Shown here: positions 41,812-51,284 of the stretch, one piece after another
Numbering within the stretch: the first letter of the stretch is position 1
Layout of the letters: each line of letters begins with the position of its first letter
NCBI GenBank assembly: GCA_937625935.1
Contig: OW569377.1
Coordinates: 395,823 to 459,822, forward strand
From: Tetramitus jugosus
Taxonomy: Eukaryota; Heterolobosea; Eutetramitea; Acrasida; Vahlkampfiidae
Direction: 5' to 3'
DNA: 64,000 nt
Made by a program: the position numbers and the translations under genes
Notes under the pieces: generated by a model
Told to the model about the DNA's origin: nothing
The model's input: only the letters and a program-made list of their open reading frames with translations
The model's database searches: none

Positions 41812-41865
41812 AAGCCATAATAAAAAAATTATGGTTTCCCGATAACGCTCCTACATAATCGGGAT
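41812..41865 (-). ncRNA. Candidate 3' part of Fanzor guide-RNA scaffold (two hairpins)
   Basis: Between the Fanzor stop codon (41866-41868) and the left TIR lie two hairpins. One is a 7-bp stem at 41837-41843/41858-41864 (TCCCGAT/ATCGGGA, 14-base loop). The other is a 7-bp stem at 41815-41821/41828-41834 (CCATAAT/ATTATGG, 6-base loop). In TnpB and Fanzor systems the structured part of the guide RNA overlaps or directly follows the 3' end of the nuclease gene, and the guide continues past the element end. Position and fold fit that plan. The transcript itself is inferred. Confidence 0.45.
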
Positions 41866-43779
41866 TTACATAGCAGCTTGATGGAGTGAGCCTTGGAGGT
41901 GTTCCACCATTTTGATTAATTCTTTTGCGACCTTTTTCTTCCTCTTGAAGGCATCGGGACGTGACTGTCCATCCATTTCTGTTCTCAGTAGATGGAGCAT
42001 GTTCTTGGCCGCATTGATGTCTCTGTTGTGAGTCACTAAACATTTAGTGGTTGCACACTGTTTAACTCCACGGACGACAGAGACATTCAACGTTCCATTC
42101 TTGTCTACTCTCTTATGCTTGACTGGCTTCATGTGAGAATGGCAATGATGACATTTCTGACTTGTCATGAACTCGTCGATCATTTTCACTTTGAAGTGCT
42201 CATTCAACTTTTTCAATAGCTTTCCTTTTGGTGTTGGAGCATGTCCTTTGTAACAATGACCAAAACCAGCATTGCCCATCCCAATTAACATGCTTCTTCC
42301 ATTTGTTCTCTTTCGAAAGTCATTCATAACATTGGCAATCGTCTTATCTCTCATTATATAGCTATCCCAATTCAGTCTCTTCACCTTTGGGGTGCAATAA
42401 AAATTCAACAAATCATCCTCGACTTTCAATACAGAATTGATGTGTTCAAGGAACAGACCACTTGTTGGTACACCGGCCTGTTTGATTGAATTTTGGAGTT
42501 CATCCAAGTTCTTCTCATTCATTTCGTTCCATTCTGCTTTGTATTTCAACAATCGCTTGGAGTTTTTTGAATGGTGGGACAGATGTCTATATGTTTTGTT
42601 AGACAACTCCCACTTCTTGCCATCTGAATCAACACAACTCACCAACGTAACAATACCCGGGTCAATCCCAACCAAATATTCAGCACCTTCGTTCATACTT
42701 GTTTCTTTCTTTCTCTTCTTTGCTTCTTTCTGGCCCTTGGATTCCTTTGCCTTATTGTTCTTGTGATTGCCAACGAGTTGATGTCTGATAACAACAGAGG
42801 CCTGAATACCGTCAGTTCTGATTGAGTCGATTTGAATCTTCTTTGTTCCAACATTCAAACACTTGAGATTACACTTCAATTCAGTTGACTCATCGCCCTT
42901 CTTTTGTCTTCCTTGTTTCTTCTGTTTAAGCATATCAACTAATTCCTTTGTGCCAATCTCCATACACCTGCACTTGAAATGAGACAAAGGAAGTAGTGCA
43001 AACGATTTCATATCATTGTTGATCAGAAATTGTTGAACATGCCAGTAAAACTTCAGCATGTTATTGATGTTGTTGTTCACAAATGATTCATCAATTACTT
43101 CATCAGTTTTAGCACCAACAAGTGCTCGAACCTCTCGGATCAACACAGGAATCGTCTCTATCAACTCTTTTGGAGGCAATTTGATAAAATCATGGACAGG
43201 AGTGCTAAATGTCAACCTTCTGATAATGTATTCAACAACCCTTCTTTGTTCTGACTTTGGAATAGATGAGTCACTGTGTAGTTGATTCATTCTGACCCTC
43301 AGATACTTCCTCAGTCTTGGTTCCAATGTGAACTTGAGCATGTTGGAGATGTTGACATTGAGAGACCTGGCAACATAATTGATGGACGTGGCAAAACTCT
43401 GATAAATCTTTCTGAGCTTGACTACTACATCGTCCATGTTGACAGACTCGTTGATGAGAATTACGTTATTGTCTCTTGGTTTTGAATTGCGTCCAAACAA
43501 CACAGAACCTAATCTTTGAAGAAACACTTGATCTAATAAAGGGATTTGATAGTTAGACTCCAAATGTCTCAAAACGAATATGTTTATAAATCTTGTGAGT
43601 CGAAGAGCAATCCTTGTAATCTCCAGAGCTTGAGTTTGTATGATTGGTAACAGAGTTGGATGATGCAACAATAGAGACTTCAGACCGACCTTGACCACGT
43701 AATGTGATGAGTATTCATCCTTTTTGACAGTCTCTCTCTTTCTCTTTCTCTTGCCGTCCTTCGGCACGCCTCGTGGCAT
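41866..43779 (-). CDS. Fanzor RNA-guided nuclease (TnpB-like RuvC)
   Basis: A 637-aa protein from ATG 43777-43779. The first 20 residues are a basic, nuclear-localisation-like stretch. A long helical, partly basic recognition region runs to about 360. The RuvC core follows: RuvC-I with Asp373 in YLVGIDPGIVTLV, the Fanzor-typical GMGNAGFG and GHAPTPKGK (501-520), then IDEFMTSQKCHHC with Glu536. The zinc ribbon is Cys543/Cys546 with Cys575/Cys580, and RuvC-III has Asp587 in HNRDINAAKNM. Placement of the catalytic Glu in the DE-x-x-TS-x-x-C segment is the rearranged site described for Fanzors; E445 in GLFLEHIN is a second candidate. All catalytic positions are intact, so the protein is probably active. 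The division into Fanzor1 or Fanzor2 is not decided here. Confidence 0.9.
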   Translation of the reverse strand: MPRGVPKDGKRKRKRETVKKDEYSSHYVVKVGLKSLLLHHPTLLPIIQTQALEITRIALRLTRFINIFVLRHLESNYQIPLLDQVFLQRLGSVLFGRNSKPRDNNVILINESVNMDDVVVKLRKIYQSFATSINYVARSLNVNISNMLKFTLEPRLRKYLRVRMNQLHSDSSIPKSEQRRVVEYIIRRLTFSTPVHDFIKLPPKELIETIPVLIREVRALVGAKTDEVIDESFVNNNINNMLKFYWHVQQFLINNDMKSFALLPLSHFKCRCMEIGTKELVDMLKQKKQGRQKKGDESTELKCNLKCLNVGTKKIQIDSIRTDGIQASVVIRHQLVGNHKNNKAKESKGQKEAKKRKKETSMNEGAEYLVGIDPGIVTLVSCVDSDGKKWELSNKTYRHLSHHSKNSKRLLKYKAEWNEMNEKNLDELQNSIKQAGVPTSGLFLEHINSVLKVEDDLLNFYCTPKVKRLNWDSYIMRDKTIANVMNDFRKRTNGRSMLIGMGNAGFGHCYKGHAPTPKGKLLKKLNEHFKVKMIDEFMTSQKCHHCHSHMKPVKHKRVDKNGTLNVSVVRGVKQCATTKCLVTHNRDINAAKNMLHLLRTEMDGQSRPDAFKRKKKVAKELIKMVEHLQGSLHQAAM

Positions 43780-44204
43780 GATGTTATTGTATTTGTTGTG
43801 TGTTGTATTTGTTGTGTGAGTTGAATCAAACAGCGAAAAAGACAGCGCTTTTTAAACCGAGGTAGATGGCCGTTGTCGTTGTAAAGACAGTCTCAACGGA
43901 AATTGTTACAACTGCACCAATTCCGCAGCTTAGAGGAAACTGATACAACATTTATTGTATTTTTTTATAATATATCCACCTATCTATCCAATCTTGAACC
44001 AAACGAAAAACTTTCTCTCTGACACGACAACAACAACGAAAAACACAAGTCGCACAACGAACATCAACAACAACAACAACCAAATCAATCAAAAAAGATG
44101 GAGAGTCGACAAGAGGTGTCTTTTTGCAGCATTTGATCTCTGGTGTTGGCAAGTTGTTGAGTGCTGAGAGAGCGAGTCTGTTCCTTATTCTCTAGATTTG
44201 GTTA
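43780..44204. other. Leader of the Fanzor gene inside the element
   Basis: About 425 bp between the Fanzor start and the end of the VPS35-like fragment, both minus strand. It is A/T-rich with CAA-rich runs and no recognisable gene. It should contain the Fanzor promoter. Confidence 0.4.
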
Positions 44205-44909
44205 TTAAATAGCAATCTCGGCATACTTTTCAGAATCACTCCTCTTCTTGGATCTCAAATAGTTGATAGTGTTGCGATAGAAGACATTGGTTGGTGCAAA
44301 GACATCATCAGGAGTCTCCTCTTCTTCAATCTTTGAGATATTGTCAGCGATTAGATCAATGAGACCGTTAATGTACTCGGCAGTCACCTTGTCATTGTCC
44401 TTGTCAAAGTGATAAGCGTACACGTTCAAAATGTCAACAAACAATGGAATTTGTTGTGCAGGCATGCATGCCTTGACAATCTTCAACGACCATTGCAAGC
44501 ATTCAAGTGCCTTTGAACTGTTCTGAAGCTCTTCGTTATTCACGAACGGCCAGAACAGATGAGAGCAAGTGAAGGCAGCTCTGCACTGATCAGGCTTCCT
44601 CAATAGCTTGGATGAGTATTGGCAGGTCTTTGTGGACAATGTGTCATAGTTTTCGCATCTCACAATGCTCAGTGCAATAAACTTTCTCTGTTCATATCCA
44701 AGAGAATGAATAATATCACCATACTTCTCCAACTTCAAAACTGTTAGCACATTGTTGTATGACTCGAGTGGCACCAACAACAATCGCTTCAACATGTCTA
44801 CAATTTCATCTGAAGCAAGTGCAGTGCTATTCAATTGACTAGCAATGTTATTAATAATCTTGTTGACATAGTCAGTGTTATCAGGATATGTTTGAAGAGC
44901 AAGTGTCAT
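44205..44909 (-). pseudogene. Internally deleted VPS35 (retromer) fragment in the Fanzor element
   Basis: A 234-codon open frame from ATG 44907-44909. Residues 1-80 match a middle segment of VPS35 (YPDNTDYVNKI, then PLESYNNVLTVLKLEKY). From about 83 on the sequence matches the C-terminal segment (SSKLLRKPDQCRAAFTCSHL, then EYINGLIDLIADN). Some 200 or more residues that separate these in VPS35 are missing, as is the N-terminal half with the VPS26-binding end. Homology continues about 11 residues upstream of the ATG to a TAG, so the 5' end is truncated. VPS35 is the retromer core for endosomal sorting. This piece cannot replace it but keeps an open frame: captured exon-like cargo or a young pseudogene. 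Confidence 0.65.
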
Positions 44910-45165
44910 CAATGAGATCTGAATACTCAAGTTATCGGACAATTCAACACCTCTCTAATGGTATCAATAGGACAGAATTTGACAAACATCAGAAAACTCA
45001 TACTCATCATCAGGTCACTCGCATTCACGATGTCCTTCAGAGTGTTTGTTTTCTGTGTTTTGCAAGTTTTTTTTGATGCTGAGCAGCAACTTTGGTGTTG
45101 GTTATGTCTTCTTTTGGCGCCTTTTCCTTGTTTTCCCATTTGTTCCTTGAGGCTTACCGTGCAAA

Positions 45166-45372
45166 TTGCAAAGGAAACGTGGAACCCAGTACTGTCACAT
45201 TCACCAAAACTACACCTCCAATGGACAATTCTATCAAATTGATGATGTTCTGGATTGGAAGTATCAAAATGGTTCTTGGTATGGTTATGTGAAGTGGAAG
45301 GGATTCTACTTGGCATGTTCATGGGAACAATTTGAATTGGTCCCTGGAGGGTGGAGAGTTGTTAATCAATGA
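45166..45372 (+). pseudogene. Chromodomain-like fragment in the Fanzor element
   Basis: An open frame without ATG (it begins after TGA 45148) reads FYQIDDVLDWKYQNGSWYGY, then VKWKGFYLACSWEQFELVPG, then a stop. The pattern Y-x-I-D-x-V-L-D, V-K-W-K-G, S-W-E is that of a chromodomain, the histone-methyl-lysine reader also found at the C-terminus of some retroelement integrases. It lacks a start and any partner domain, so it is probably a fragment or exon. Confidence 0.5.
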
Positions 45373-45850
45373 TAAACAACCTTACAGAAAATATTTAGAC
45401 AACAGAAAGATGACGTTACTCGTTTGGCAAATGCTTTATTTCTTCTTGGGTGGTTCAATCTCGCGTCTTGAAAGAAAACGTCCATCGTCCATCCTCTGAA
45501 CCAATACACACAACAACCGAAATCATCTACTGGAGGAGACTCCAATATGAAACTCTACCAAGTATTGCATCTTTGACTCAGAACTTGTTTAATGACAACG
45601 TGTGGATGACTCATCATCCAAGTGTGTTTTTGTATTCTCCAGAGAGATTCAATGTTCCTGTCAACTAGCCCAAATAAAGAAGCCCGAACCTCCGCCGCAG
45701 AGAAATCACAAAGCACGAAAGCGTTGCTTGTAACCGAGAATTCACAGTATTGTGGATGATTAACACTTGTGTATGGATTCTGATGTTTTTTGATCGACCC
45801 ACATCTTGCTTCTTTTTTCTCAAACAAAAATCATTTTATACGAGGAGCTG
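45373..45850. other. Undefined right part of the Fanzor element
   Basis: A + strand frame at 45450-45668 (about 72 codons, GTG start only) has no recognisable motif. The rest, up to the right TIR, holds only the short subterminal inverted match at 45790-45798. Confidence 0.4.
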
Positions 45851-45867
45851 GTAGACCGCCACCTTAA
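45851..45867 (-). repeat. Right terminal inverted repeat with TTAA
   Basis: GTAGACCGCCACC followed by TTAA (45864-45867). It is the perfect reverse complement of the left end. It adjoins the 5' side of the element with respect to the Fanzor gene, where a TnpB-type target-adjacent motif would be expected. Confidence 0.88.
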
Positions 45868-46098
45868 AATTTTCTAGAAGAAGAGGAGCAATAATTGTAC
45901 AGCTCACCACAATGCCAACAACAGTTCTTCTCACGAGACAACAGAAGAAGAGTGGACTTCAAAAACACCTGGCATGTTCACTTTTGCGAAGAAGGGAGAT
46001 AGAAAAACGAGGTTTCTGGCGTTGTACTTGAGGAACGCACTCACAATAAACTTGAGTGAATACATCGGTTCGAGAGAGCTTTTATTTTTTTCGCTTCT

Positions 46099-47682
46099 TC
46101 AAAATTCGTCATCACCATCGTCAGAGTAATCATCTCCCGATCCATCACTCTCTTCCTCACTTTCAGAGTTCACAACTGCTCCCCTGTTGTTGCTTCTCCC
46201 AGAGGTTTGGTCGTCGCTCTCTTCCTCCTCGTCATCGTCTTCTTCGCTCTCGTCACTGCTATTGTACATCATGGCTGCCTGGTTGACTCTTTTCTGGTGA
46301 TTGGCAGGATTGCCATTGCTTGGCTGGTTTCCAACACTATTACTATGCTGATTCATGGACATACTCTGTCTCATTTGGGAGTTTACATTCTTGTCGACTA
46401 CCACCATTCCTGAGGCTGCTGCAGAGGGATTGGATAGTGGATCTCTGTGAGGCCTTCTGCCACTTGCTGCTCTGGGTCGTCTTGAAATGTTCTGATTCAT
46501 GGGGGATTCTTCATCACCATCGTCTTCTTCCTCGTCATCTTCGTCGTCATCTTCATCGTCTTCGGATCCATCGGAAGCACTGTCTCCATATTCCTGTTCC
46601 ATGTCACCAAATTGGTGATCTCCTCTCATGATGGCCAATTCCTCTTCCTTCATCTTCTTCCTCAGAACTGCCAACCTCCTTCCATTTTCTTCCATGGCCT
46701 CTGCTTCTGCTTTCCTGTATTTGTCAAGTTCATTCTCTAGGTACTCAATGTTTCTGTATCTCTCAACATACTGTGTGTACAACTCTTGAAGCTCTTTCTC
46801 TCGACCTTCGAACTCATCCATAAAACCAGGTCTGAATCCTTGCATACGCAGCAATCTTTTCTTTGAACGAGCCAAGTCGGAGCTCTTTGTCTTTAACTTT
46901 TCCTTTAAACTATCTTCGTCTTTCCTCAAACTATTGATGTTGTCTGTCATGCTGCTAATCATTTCGTTCGCTTCAATATTTTTCTTCGATATAATGTGTT
47001 TAATTTGGTCAATATTGTGAGGTTGAGAAATTGCCATCTGCCTTTCTTTTCTCAAATCCAACTCTTCTTCTAACAAGTCGTACAGCTGAGATCCCAAGTC
47101 GGTCAATTCTGAAGCAACAATCCGAATATTCTTTACATTGTCTTGAAATCGACTGCTTCGTAGTTGAATAGAATTGATTTCTTCGTCCTCTTTGTGTGAA
47201 GAAGCTATTAGAGTAGCTGTATTCAGAACTGTTGCTAGCTTAAGCAATTCTTTCACTGCATAACCGTCAGCACCGTATAATTTCTTGATATTTAACTTAA
47301 TTCTAGCTTTGTAGTACTGAGGGCGATGGCAAAGCAACATGGTGAATAGGAAGTACCTTCGAGAAAAGGATGAAACAACTGGGTCATTGTACATACCACT
47401 AGTTGAGCAATGGATTTCAGGAACGCGATTCGATCGCTCTCTGTTGCAATTGAATCAGGAATATCAACATTTTGGTCATATCTCTGCACCAACCAATACA
47501 GTATATCAGAGACAAGCACGAAATTAGGTGTCCGAAAGTTTTCCATCGATATCAATCGAGGATAACCCAAATTTCGCATAATCTCGGTAAAATCTGCAAG
47601 GTATTAGTTCACACTTATCTTCTGTTCCTTTTTCATATCGATTTCATGAGCCATACTTACTTCTCAGTTCTCGAAACGACAT
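46099..47682 (-). CDS. CLUAP1: Clusterin-associated protein 1 / IFT38
   Basis: Three exons on the minus strand: 47661-47682, 47397-47593 and 46099-47316, with introns of 67 and 80 nt (GTAAGT...GCAG and GTATGT...TCAG). Together they give 478 aa in frame. The protein starts [20 protein letters not shown] and continues [11 protein letters not shown], then [20 protein letters not shown]. This is the calponin-homology-like N-terminus of CLUAP1/IFT38/DYF-3. A coiled coil (about 200-345) and a long acidic, Ser-rich tail follow. It is an IFT-B subunit needed to build flagella, which fits an amoeboflagellate. The exon joins restore the family spacing exactly. Confidence 0.95.
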
Positions 47683-47941
47683 TTTGTGAGTCTTCCTAGA
47701 ATTTCTGAAGTTTAATGGACCAAGCGAGGAGAATTCGGAACTCTCTTCTCTTCTTGGCCATTAGTCTGTAAACCATGCTGGCGGGAAAAAAATACCCCTT
47801 CACTCAAATCGTTGAACGTGTGTGTGAAAGTCGCATTGTGCAGTTCCTCATCAGGAGTAAAAGGGCACCTTTCCAACACGGCAGCACAAATTGGAAACAC
47901 ACCAATCAAACACAGCAACCAACCACAAACAACCAAACATC

Positions 47942-48835
47942 ATGTCTGCCTATGGTTCCAGAGATGGCTCTCTATTAGATGATAATGTGGATGCTTCCTA
48001 CATCCCATATGAAAGATCTTCTCTTCTTGATAACTCTTCATCATCCAACAACAAGCAAACAAGTCAAGGTAGTTCCATTCTATGGAAAATCATCTGCTCC
48101 ATCCTTGTTCTGTTTGCTTTCTTGGTGATTGTCGGAAGTTTGATTGTTCCTATCATTTTGCGCGCCAAGTGCAAGCGAATGAGTCAACAGACTAGCAGCA
48201 TGATTGCTACCAATGAGACACACTCAACAGCTCACATTCAAATTCACACTATTGGTCATTTGAACATTGCCCCACAAATAATGAAAGACAACTTTTTCGA
48301 AGGAAATGACACAAAAACAGGTGACTATGCATATCAAACAAAGAGAAAATCAGTGACAAGATCTGCAAGAGGCGATTTCCAAACATTTATTCAAAAGAAT
48401 GGAACTGTTTTGTCTGTGAGCTCTGTGGACACTGTTGGTAAGAGAACTTTGGCTTGCAAATCATTTGAATCAACATTGTTTGTTCCTACTGGAGATGTTT
48501 CATCCGAGGGAGTATCACTTGACGTTCAATTCCATAAGAATAGCACTGTTGTACCACAATTAACCATTGCACGTGATGTTACATTTGTGCACATTGACAC
48601 AAATTCATTGAATGGTAACACCAATGTTGTTTTGAATGTGGAGGCTTATGCCGGAGCAAACATTGTGTTGCACACTGAGAGTGGAATGTTCAATGTGGCC
48701 AGCAATGGTAACATTGATATCATTACTCAAACAAACACCAAGATTGAGGCTGTTGTCGTTGGAAATCCTCCAGTCGTTGTCCAAACGATTACTCTGCGGT
48801 CCACCAGCGGTAACATTGCCATCACTGCCAATTAA
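47942..48835 (+). CDS. Single-pass membrane protein, unknown family
   Basis: A 297-aa protein. ATG 47942 is preferred over the upstream TTG. The cytoplasmic N-terminus (about 45 residues, Ser/Asn rich) leads to one strong transmembrane helix (SSILWKIICSILVLFAFLVI, then VGSLIVPIIL), then an extracytoplasmic beta-rich domain of about 220 residues with repeated Thr/Ser/Asn and a repetitive GNIDIIT / GNIAITAN pattern at the end. The layout resembles type II proteins with adhesin-like beta-sheet ectodomains. No family is recognised. Confidence 0.6.
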   Translation: MSAYGSRDGSLLDDNVDASYIPYERSSLLDNSSSSNNKQTSQGSSILWKIICSILVLFAFLVIVGSLIVPIILRAKCKRMSQQTSSMIATNETHSTAHIQIHTIGHLNIAPQIMKDNFFEGNDTKTGDYAYQTKRKSVTRSARGDFQTFIQKNGTVLSVSSVDTVGKRTLACKSFESTLFVPTGDVSSEGVSLDVQFHKNSTVVPQLTIARDVTFVHIDTNSLNGNTNVVLNVEAYAGANIVLHTESGMFNVASNGNIDIITQTNTKIEAVVVGNPPVVVQTITLRSTSGNIAITAN

Positions 48836-49013
48836 ACATGAATTTACTCATAGAATCAAGTCGTCTTGTGTTATCTTCATTCACACCACAACACCAGTCA
48901 AGTCACAAACTCGAAAAATCCCGAGTTCGAACAACGTGAACGAAACACTTTTTGCCGGGACATCCGGATCGGACAATTTTTCACACAAGAAAATTACTGA
49001 AAAAACGAAGCGA

Positions 49014-50088
49014 ATGAACAACAACGAAACCCTCGAGGAGTCATCGTCGATAGGAACAACGAGTACGACAATAACAACAACAACCAATAAAAACAATGGT
49101 AAAAAGAGCGGGTGCTGCGGTGGCGGCAACAATCGATCATCCAACTTGAACACTGATGACTCTGCTGTCATTACAGACAACAACAACAATGACGCTCAAA
49201 ACAAGAAGAATAAGGAAAATATTTTCACAAATTATGATTATTTGTTTAAGGTCATTCTGATTGGAGATAGTTCAGTAGGTAAGATTAATAGATTTAGTTT
49301 TTCACTTGGTGATAGTACATGATAATCAACATTCTTTTCTATGATTCTTTTTGTTGTTTATTGGTTGTTGTTGTTTGTCAATTGGTTACGATTGAAGGCA
49401 AGAGCTGCTTCCTGCAGAAAATGGTTGATGGAAAGTTTGTTGGAGATTTTTTGTCCACTATTGGAGTTGATTTTGTATGTATAACAGCTGTTGGTTGTTG
49501 GTTGTTGCTAGTACATGTCGTCTCTCATTCGACAAAAGTGAGTGATAGAGACTGATTGAGATGCTTAAGCTTTCACTCGCTTAACAATTTTAATTTAAAA
49601 CAATCTATTCACATTCCATTTGTTATGTATGTTGATTTTATTGTTGTGCCCGATAGAAAATAAAAGTCATGGATATGGAAGATAAAAAAGTCAAGATACA
49701 AATATGGGACACTGCAGGTCAAGAGAGGTACAGAAATTTGACTAGATCATACTACAGGAATTGTAATGGCATTGTTGTCATGTACGATATCACAAAACAA
49801 CACACTTTTGATAGTTTGAAGGGTTGGATATCGGAAATTACAAATTCTGGCAATTCAGATATACCCATACTGCTACTGGGCAACAAAAGCGATTTGTCAA
49901 ACCGGAGAGTGATATCGACAGAACAAGGGTCCGAGTTTGCAAAGACACATGACTTACAATTTCATGAGATTAGTGTGAAGACATCAGAGAATTTAGAGCA
50001 GGAGTGCATGAATAATTTTGTAAGACGCATGATTGAATTTTATGCGAAAGACCACGTGCAAGACAATGAAGAAATATGTGCCCATTAA
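49014..50088 (+). CDS. Rab-family GTPase lacking C-terminal prenylation motif
   Basis: Three exons: 49014-49278, 49398-49474 and 49657-50088 (introns of 119 and 182 nt), giving 257 aa. After an Asn/Thr-rich N-terminus of about 75 residues containing SGCCGGG, the Rab core shows GDSSVGKS (P-loop, split by intron 1), STIGVDF (switch I Thr), WDTAGQERYRNL, GNKSD and EISVKTSENL. The C-terminus ends ...NEEICAH, with no CC, CxC or CAAX. Either an exon is missing, or membrane attachment uses another route such as the N-terminal Cys pair. The start is the first in-frame ATG after the previous gene. Confidence 0.85.
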
Positions 50089-50564
50089 AACTTGCTATTA
50101 CTTTGAGCAGTTACCTTGTCTATTATTGTTACTGTCGACACTACACCTACGCTCGAAGAAAACAAATGACTCGAAATTTAGGGTTGTCGATTCCACAAAG
50201 TCCAGGATCAACAAGATGAATTTGAGCCAAGACGCTTCTTTTCAGAGATACTCAATCCTCGGACTGGATGGAAGTTGCGATTTATCTAAAAAAGCTGCAG
50301 TATTTTCTGGTTCCTGGATAATTTCTTTTTGTAAAAACAACAATGTGAAGTCGTGAAGGAATATCTTTTGTTGGGCCCTCTCTAAATACGGCCCCAGCCC
50401 AGCACAGGAATCAAGAGGGGTCCGAATCATGATTTACTGTTGTAAGCTTTGTAAAGCTTCTAGTTCATTCAAACGGAGTCCAATCATCCTTTCAAAGAGC
50501 TTAAGATTAAAACTCACGGGCCCACGACTAAATCAAATAAAAAGAACTAACACACCTATTGATA
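50089..50564. other. Intergenic spacer
   Basis: About 475 bp after the Rab gene. A frame at 50033-50356 overlaps the Rab gene and shows nothing recognisable. A GC-richer patch near 50370-50420 is not explained. Confidence 0.4.
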
Positions 50565-51154
50565 ATGAATAGATCACAATTGTTGATTGTAGCCTTCTTT
50601 TTGATGTGTGTCACAAGCATATCCGCGCTGGAATTTATTAAAATGTCAGATTCAGTCGAATACAACATTGACCTAAACTTCAATGACAGTGACGAAGCGT
50701 TCTACTTTGAGATTAATGAGCCAAACCATCTCACATATGTTGAACTTTATGAAGCCAGCAGAAATTATACTGGAGCAGCACCAACCGAAGACCCATTTTG
50801 CGCAGCGTTTTCTTACCAATCGAAGTGTGTACTACAAGACAGGAGGGAAGCACCGTGATTGTAAAAAATGATATGAAACAAATTTTTACCAATCCTGTTT
50901 CATGTAAGCATTACATAAGGGTCAATCCTGCCCCGCAAATTGATCAAGAACCGATTTCCGAGGGATCTTATTGTCGATTAACACTTGTGTACGTTCGACG
51001 AGATAGGATCGCGGAATACATGAATGATTTTTGCGATGCTGCAATTTGTACAGCTGCACCCAGTTCAAGTGGTTCTTCAACAAATGGTTCAATTATGTTA
51101 ACACCGAACTATACTTTCCTGTTCGTTGTCCTAGCATTGTTCATCTCATTGTGA
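50565..51154 (+). pseudogene. Frameshifted gene for a secreted/GPI-anchored-like protein
   Basis: ATG 50565 opens with a signal peptide (LLIVAFFLMCVTSISA), followed by a beta-rich ectodomain with Cys residues, and stops at 50856-50858. A second frame, overlapping from about 50800, continues a plausible protein to 51154 (QIFTNPVSCKHYIRV, then a Ser/Thr-rich stretch and a hydrophobic end FLFVVLALFISL, GPI-anchor-like). The switch lies in about 50820-50860. No GT-AG intron of normal size fits, so it is either a one-base frameshift pseudogene or a sequencing error. Confidence 0.6.
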
Positions 51155-51284
51155 ATAAAGAAGAATTATTGGACCCCAATGAGTATCAAATCTCATTGTT
51201 TTTTTGTTGATTTTGTTTGGGAAAACAAGATTTGGAAATCAAGAGGTTTTTTGTGTGAAAGATTACCACAATAAAAACGAAAGC

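Larger units (their letters stand above)
41787..45867 (-). mobile_element. Fanzor-carrying TTAA transposon with 13-bp TIRs
   Basis: Both ends read TTAA followed by GGTGGCGGTCTAC inward: left 41787-41803, right 45851-45867 as the exact reverse complement. TTAA is palindromic and is most simply the target-site duplication, as in piggyBac and Sola3 elements. A second short inverted match, GTCGATCAA, lies inside (41805-41813 versus 45790-45798). The 4.08-kb interior holds the Fanzor gene (minus), a VPS35-derived fragment (minus), and a chromodomain-like fragment and undefined sequence (plus). No transposase is recognisable, so the element should be non-autonomous unless Fanzor or a transposase elsewhere acts on it. 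Fanzor genes are known to ride in several classes of eukaryotic transposon. Confidence 0.85.

Noticed and set aside
44927-45322. 131-codon minus-strand frame above the VPS35 piece
   Set aside because: No clear VPS35 similarity, and antisense to the chromodomain-like frame. It could hold a little more of the captured segment but cannot be shown.
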